A DNA stretch of 64,000 nucleotides. Source: CAWAND01 sp963807065 (lineage in GTDB: Bacteria > Chloroflexota > Anaerolineae > Anaerolineales > E44-bin32). Location: assembly GCA_963807065.1 (NCBI GenBank), contig CAWDZQ010000004.1, positions 806,001 to 870,000 of the forward strand, given 5' to 3'. Each line of letters begins with the position of its first letter. Position 1 is the first letter of the stretch. The notes below the pieces were generated by a model. It was not told where the DNA came from. It did no database searches and saw only the letters and a list, made by a program, of their open reading frames with translations. A program made the position numbers and the translations under genes. Positions 60,655-64,000 of the stretch are shown piece by piece.

Positions 60655-61917
60655 ATGCATATCACTGTGCTCAGCCTTGGGTCACGCGGCGACGTGGTTC
60701 CCTGTCTGGCCCTCGGCCGCGGCCTGGTCCGAGCCGGACACGATGTACGCGTGATCACCTTCGAAGATTTTGCCCCGATGGTGCGCGCCAAAGGCCTGGA
60801 TTTCCACCCTATCGGTGGCGATATGCGGGGGCTGTTGACAGGAGGCGCCGGACTGCGCTTGACCGAATCCGGATCCAGCGTAGTTCGCATGGCCCTGGGC
60901 CTGCTGGGCACCTTCCGGGGCTTGGCCCAGGGCTTTGCCAAGGACCTGACACCACCCTCGCTGCGCCAAACCGACCTGATTGTCAACCAGTTGCCGGGTG
61001 GGATATATGGCCTCGACCTGGCCGAGGCAGCTGGGGTGCCAATGGCGATGGCAGCCGCCATGCCACTAACGCCGTCCCGCTATGAACCGATGCTGATGTT
61101 CCCCCGCTGGCCGGGGCCGATTCCCGGCTACAACCTGCTGACGTACTGGGTCGCTTACCAGATTGTCTGGGGGATGTTCCGTGCCGCCATCAGCCGATGG
61201 CGGAAGGGTGAGCTCGGCCTAAGTAAACCGCCCATCATGGGGTACTGGCGACGGCTTCAGGCTCCGGGCACCCCCATCTTCAACGCCTACAGCGCGCACC
61301 TGGCGCCTCCCGCGCCCGATTGGGGGCCAAACATCCACACCACCGGCGCATGGTTAGATGACGGCGATCCCTGGAGCCCGCCAGAAGACCTGGTTCGATT
61401 TCTCGAATCCGGGGAGGCGCCGGTGCACATCGGTTTTGGCTCAATGCCTTCGCGTCGCCCGGGGTTCAACACCCGAGTCGTCATTGAAGCCCTTGAGCGG
61501 ACCGGCCTGCGTGCACTGATCCACACCGGCTGGGGTGGCCTGGCGCCTGCGGACTTCCCACCCAACATCCATCCCATTGGCGAGGTGCCTTACAACTGGC
61601 TTTTCCCACGCACGGCGGCTGTCGTCCATCATGGTGGCGCGGGCACAACCCATGCTGGGCTCAGGGCGGGCAGGCCGTCTATTCTGGTTCCGTTCCTCTT
61701 CGATCAGTTCTATTGGGGCCGTCGTGTGGCGGCCTTAGGCGTCGGTCCTCCGGCGATTCCCCACCGGCAGCTCTCCGTCCGTCGCCTGACGGCTGCGCTC
61801 GACAGGGCCGTCCACGATCCCGAGATGCAGCGGCGGGCGGGCCAGATGCAGGCCAAGATGCTGGCCGAAGGCGGCGTTGAAGAAGCGGTCGGAGCCATCC
61901 AGAGGCTCCTGGAGTGA
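60655..61917 (+). CDS. Glycosyltransferase, UGT/MGT-like (GT1 family)
   Basis: A 420-residue GT-B enzyme. N-terminal domain begins ITVLSLGSRGDVVPCLALG and has the GHDVRVITFEDF pattern. The C-terminal donor-binding domain has VHIGFGSMPSRRPG near 265, LIHTGWGGLA, and VVHHGGAGTTHAGLRAGRP near 325. This is the erythromycin/sterol glucosyltransferase-type motif. Sugar acceptor unknown, perhaps a lipid or antibiotic. ATG 60655 has GGGAGGG 6 nt upstream; an in-frame 60640 start is possible. Confidence 0.92.
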   Translation: MHITVLSLGSRGDVVPCLALGRGLVRAGHDVRVITFEDFAPMVRAKGLDFHPIGGDMRGLLTGGAGLRLTESGSSVVRMALGLLGTFRGLAQGFAKDLTPPSLRQTDLIVNQLPGGIYGLDLAEAAGVPMAMAAAMPLTPSRYEPMLMFPRWPGPIPGYNLLTYWVAYQIVWGMFRAAISRWRKGELGLSKPPIMGYWRRLQAPGTPIFNAYSAHLAPPAPDWGPNIHTTGAWLDDGDPWSPPEDLVRFLESGEAPVHIGFGSMPSRRPGFNTRVVIEALERTGLRALIHTGWGGLAPADFPPNIHPIGEVPYNWLFPRTAAVVHHGGAGTTHAGLRAGRPSILVPFLFDQFYWGRRVAALGVGPPAIPHRQLSVRRLTAALDRAVHDPEMQRRAGQMQAKMLAEGGVEEAVGAIQRLLE

Positions 61918-62008
61918 TCTTCCTGTATCTTATTGGCTTCCGCGTTTGCTAACCCCATTGCATTGGTAGACACTGAAGTCGCCCATTCTGATCTCCGGAG
62001 TCCTCATC

Positions 62009-63337
62009 ATGGCCCGCATCCTGATCAAAGACTTGCACATCGTCACGCTAGATGCCGACGGGACCCTTCTTGAGGCTGCTGATCTGGCCATCGAGGGAGG
62101 GCGCATCATCCATGTCGGGTCGGTCCCGGATGCCTTCGAGGCCGACGAAACCATCGATGGCCACAACAAGGCCGCCATGCCCGGCCTGGTCAATGCCCAC
62201 TGCCACAGTCCGATGACCTTCGAACGCGGTTGGGCGGAAGACCTGCCGTTCGACCGCTGGCTCAACGACAAGATCTGGGTGCAGGAGAGCGTCCTGACAT
62301 CTGACGATGTCTACTGGGGTGCGGCCTTGGCCGCCTGTGAAATGATCCGCTCCGGCACGGTGATGTACAACGACAAATACTTTCACATGGATCGGGTGGC
62401 GGAAGTGGTCCGACAAAGCGGGATGAAAGCCGCCTTGACCTGGACCGTGTTCGGTCAAGAATCAGATGAAGCCTTCACGGGACGGGATCTTGATGGGACG
62501 GTGGCCTGGATACGAGACATGGGCGCCGAGGCGCACCCTCGCTTGCGCACCTACCTGGGTCCTCACTCGCCGTATATCTGCCCCCCGCCGTTCATTGAAC
62601 GCGTGGTGAGCCTAGCCCACGAGCTTGGTCAAGGGATCCACCTGCATCTGGCCGAGTCGGATGATCAGGTAGCCAATTCAGTCGAGCGGTATGGCCAGCG
62701 CCCGGTGGCGCTGATGGATTCGCTGGGGGTGTTCGACGTGCCCGGGGGCTGTGTTGCAGCGCATTGCTTGGCCATCGATGAAGCGGACACCACTATCTTG
62801 GCTGCCAAGCGGGTGCACGTGCCCCACTGTCCGATCACGTACATGAAGCTGGCCATGCCCTTCCCGACGCTTGAAGCCCGCTTGGCGGCCGGCGTGGAAA
62901 TGTGCCTTGGGACCGACGGCCCGGCATCCAACAGTGACATGGATCTCTTTGCCACCATGCGCCAAGCAGCCCTGATCGACAAGTACCAGGGACGCAACCC
63001 TGAGCTGATCCCAGGCGACACGGCGCTGCGATTGGCGACACGGCGTGGCGCCCTCGGCTTCGATGGCCTTGGGAGCCTCCAGCCCGACGAACCCGCTGAT
63101 TTGATCCTGATCGACCTCGACCAACCCCACCTGCGTCCCATCCATAGCCTGGTAGCCAACCTGGTCCATTCCGCCAAGGGGCCCGACGTAAGCCACGTGA
63201 TGGTCGACGGCGCTTGGCTTATGCGGGACCGTCAGCTTCTCACCCTGGACGAAGACCGGATCCTGTATCAGGCTGAGCGCCATGCGCAGGCAATGGTCGG
63301 TCGGGGAATGAGGCAGGTCCGGAGATACAACGCCTGA
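62009..63337 (+). CDS. Amidohydrolase, MtaD/SsnA-like deaminase
   Basis: A 442-residue metal-dependent hydrolase. Metal ligands in VNAHCHSPMTFE near 68, LHLAESDDQV near 213, VAAHCLAIDEADT near 248 and CLGTDGPASNSDMD near 302. The overall shape resembles 5-methylthioadenosine/S-adenosylhomocysteine deaminase or the SsnA/TrzN chlorohydrolase group. It deaminates or dechlorinates a purine-like or triazine-like ring; the exact substrate cannot be told. GGAG lies upstream of ATG 62009. Confidence 0.9.
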   Translation: MARILIKDLHIVTLDADGTLLEAADLAIEGGRIIHVGSVPDAFEADETIDGHNKAAMPGLVNAHCHSPMTFERGWAEDLPFDRWLNDKIWVQESVLTSDDVYWGAALAACEMIRSGTVMYNDKYFHMDRVAEVVRQSGMKAALTWTVFGQESDEAFTGRDLDGTVAWIRDMGAEAHPRLRTYLGPHSPYICPPPFIERVVSLAHELGQGIHLHLAESDDQVANSVERYGQRPVALMDSLGVFDVPGGCVAAHCLAIDEADTTILAAKRVHVPHCPITYMKLAMPFPTLEARLAAGVEMCLGTDGPASNSDMDLFATMRQAALIDKYQGRNPELIPGDTALRLATRRGALGFDGLGSLQPDEPADLILIDLDQPHLRPIHSLVANLVHSAKGPDVSHVMVDGAWLMRDRQLLTLDEDRILYQAERHAQAMVGRGMRQVRRYNA

Positions 63338-63653
63338 CGGAAGTGCGGCCAGCCATCAAGGCCGAGGGAAGATTGAGGCGAACCTCCCCCGCCGCCGATG
63401 TGCCGCAGCCTTGACAAGGGCGGCCATGGCGCTCGAGTAAGAGCTCACCAGACGCTCTCCGCATGGTCCGGTGTCCTCTTGATTCAGAGCATTCCCCGAG
63501 TTGATAGGCCTTTCCCGGCTGAAGATCCTTACCTGTGCGGGATCACCCTAAAGTTCAGTTCCGCCGTCTGGCGTGAACTTGCGATTCGCCGGGCCATATC
63601 ATCGCATCCCATGTCGCCGCCGAGCCTGCCAGAGGAGTCAGGGCGGCGGCTGC
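63338..63653. other. Intergenic region with no recognised gene
   Basis: A 316-bp gap between the amidohydrolase and the reverse-strand MEMO1 gene. An open frame on the forward strand (63398-63685) shows no family signature, lacks a ribosome site and runs into the MEMO1 gene, so it is not called. No strong terminator was seen. Confidence 0.5.
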
Positions 63654-64000
63654 CTACCAGAACGCGTCGGCCGCATAGCCGATGACTGAGTTGAAATCCC
63701 CTGTCACGTCCCCGGACGTACCATAGCCCAGTAGTCGCGAATGCGAGGCACCCAAGGCATGCGCCACCATAAGCATAGAGGCGATCGCTCCCGCCCCGCA
63801 GGCGGACCCGGCTCCCTCGAGTTCTGCATGAAGGACGGCCTGCGCCTGGTAAGCCGTAATCCGGTTGAGCATCTCCCGGTCGAAGAGCACGGCCAAATGC
63901 TGCGGGTTGAAGTGCGACAGGTCGGAGCTGGCAATCAACAAAGGGTCGGCATCACCAATTGCTTCGATCAGGGCGCCAGACAGGGCGGCAACGGTCGTTG
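63654..64000 (-). CDS. MEMO1 family protein (AmmeMemoRadiSam system protein B), C-terminal part
   Basis: The gene extends beyond the window. The visible 114 residues read LLIASSDLSHFN, then LEGAGSACGAGAIASMLMVA and LGYGTSGDVTGD at the end. These match MEMO1 proteins, where the SDLSH and CGxGA segments hold metal-ligand residues. In bacteria the family is usually next to an AMMECR1 and a radical-SAM gene (AmmeMemoRadiSam); they would be outside this window if present. Confidence 0.85.
   Translation of the reverse strand, partial: TTVAALSGALIEAIGDADPLLIASSDLSHFNPQHLAVLFDREMLNRITAYQAQAVLHAELEGAGSACGAGAIASMLMVAHALGASHSRLLGYGTSGDVTGDFNSVIGYAADAFW

Noticed and set aside
63398..63685. Forward open frame of 95 codons
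   Set aside because: No ribosome site or recognisable motif, and it overlaps the end of the MEMO1 gene.

Overview
The window looks like part of a chromosome from an uncultured Chloroflexota bacterium, most likely of the Anaerolineae type. This is inferred from gene content and style, not from a marker-gene search. The DNA is GC-rich and densely coding. Lipoproteins carry long Thr-Pro linkers. There is a Tad pilus locus with no outer-membrane secretin in view, an F420-type luciferase-like oxidoreductase, a bacterial translin, a two-gene membrane-anchored Cas4-like nuclease, a ClpC unfoldase and a B-box/TM protein. I see no insertion sequence, prophage or CRISPR array, and one tRNA (Arg-CCT).

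Layout. 1-3.7 kb: end of an LLM-class oxidoreductase, M19 dipeptidase, a membrane protein, a SIMPL lipoprotein and an FTR1 iron permease. 3.9-10.2 kb: Tad pilus operon (cpaB-cpaE-cpaF-tadB-tadC-tadE-tadG-membrane protein), with a frameshift in cpaB and an in-frame amber codon in cpaF. 10.2-16.5 kb: SatD plus a membrane partner, a degenerate LuxR regulator, two tandem HtrA-like proteases, and a CPBP protease with a small membrane protein next to a TetR gene; the same 22-bp palindrome lies in both control regions there. 16.6-23.3 kb: M3 oligoendopeptidase, the complete sdhCDAB operon and a receiver-adenylate cyclase. 23.5-28.7 kb: tRNA, SH3 lipoprotein, GltD-like oxidoreductase, a c-di-GMP-I riboswitch upstream of a lone receiver gene, and a GH15 glucanase.

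29-34.5 kb is a compact nucleic-acid cluster: ssb, DUF3467, translin, split Cas4-like pair, NAD kinase, B-box membrane protein, recN. It is followed by convergent clpC. 37.3-41 kb: three TadE/TadG-type pilus genes behind a second c-di-GMP-I riboswitch with a strong intrinsic terminator, and beyond it a decayed sortase. 41-50 kb: O-methyltransferase, mutY, twin lipoproteins, a TolB-like propeller protein, thrC-thrB, SDR and an aminotransferase. 50-57 kb: MFS pump with a PadR regulator, YbaK-type deacylase, aldo-keto reductase, LysM/M23 peptidase, TlpA-like thioredoxin, DoxX and DUF2085 proteins. 57-64 kb: L-2-hydroxyglutarate oxidase-like gene, APH-like kinase, a glycosidase pseudogene with several lesions, a glycosyltransferase, an amidohydrolase and the end of a MEMO1-family gene.

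The most notable signals are: (1) seven copies of a TTTGTGA-N6-TCACAAA palindrome, mostly sitting on or just after stop codons and often between convergent genes; (2) two c-di-GMP-I riboswitches, one controlling pilus genes; (3) the ssb-translin-split Cas4-recN cluster; (4) a clear TetR regulon with two matching operators; (5) several promoters whose -10 box lies 7-10 nt from the start codon, suggesting leaderless mRNAs; and (6) disrupted genes (cpaB, cpaF, recN C-terminus, glycosidase) that are either real decay or sequence errors.
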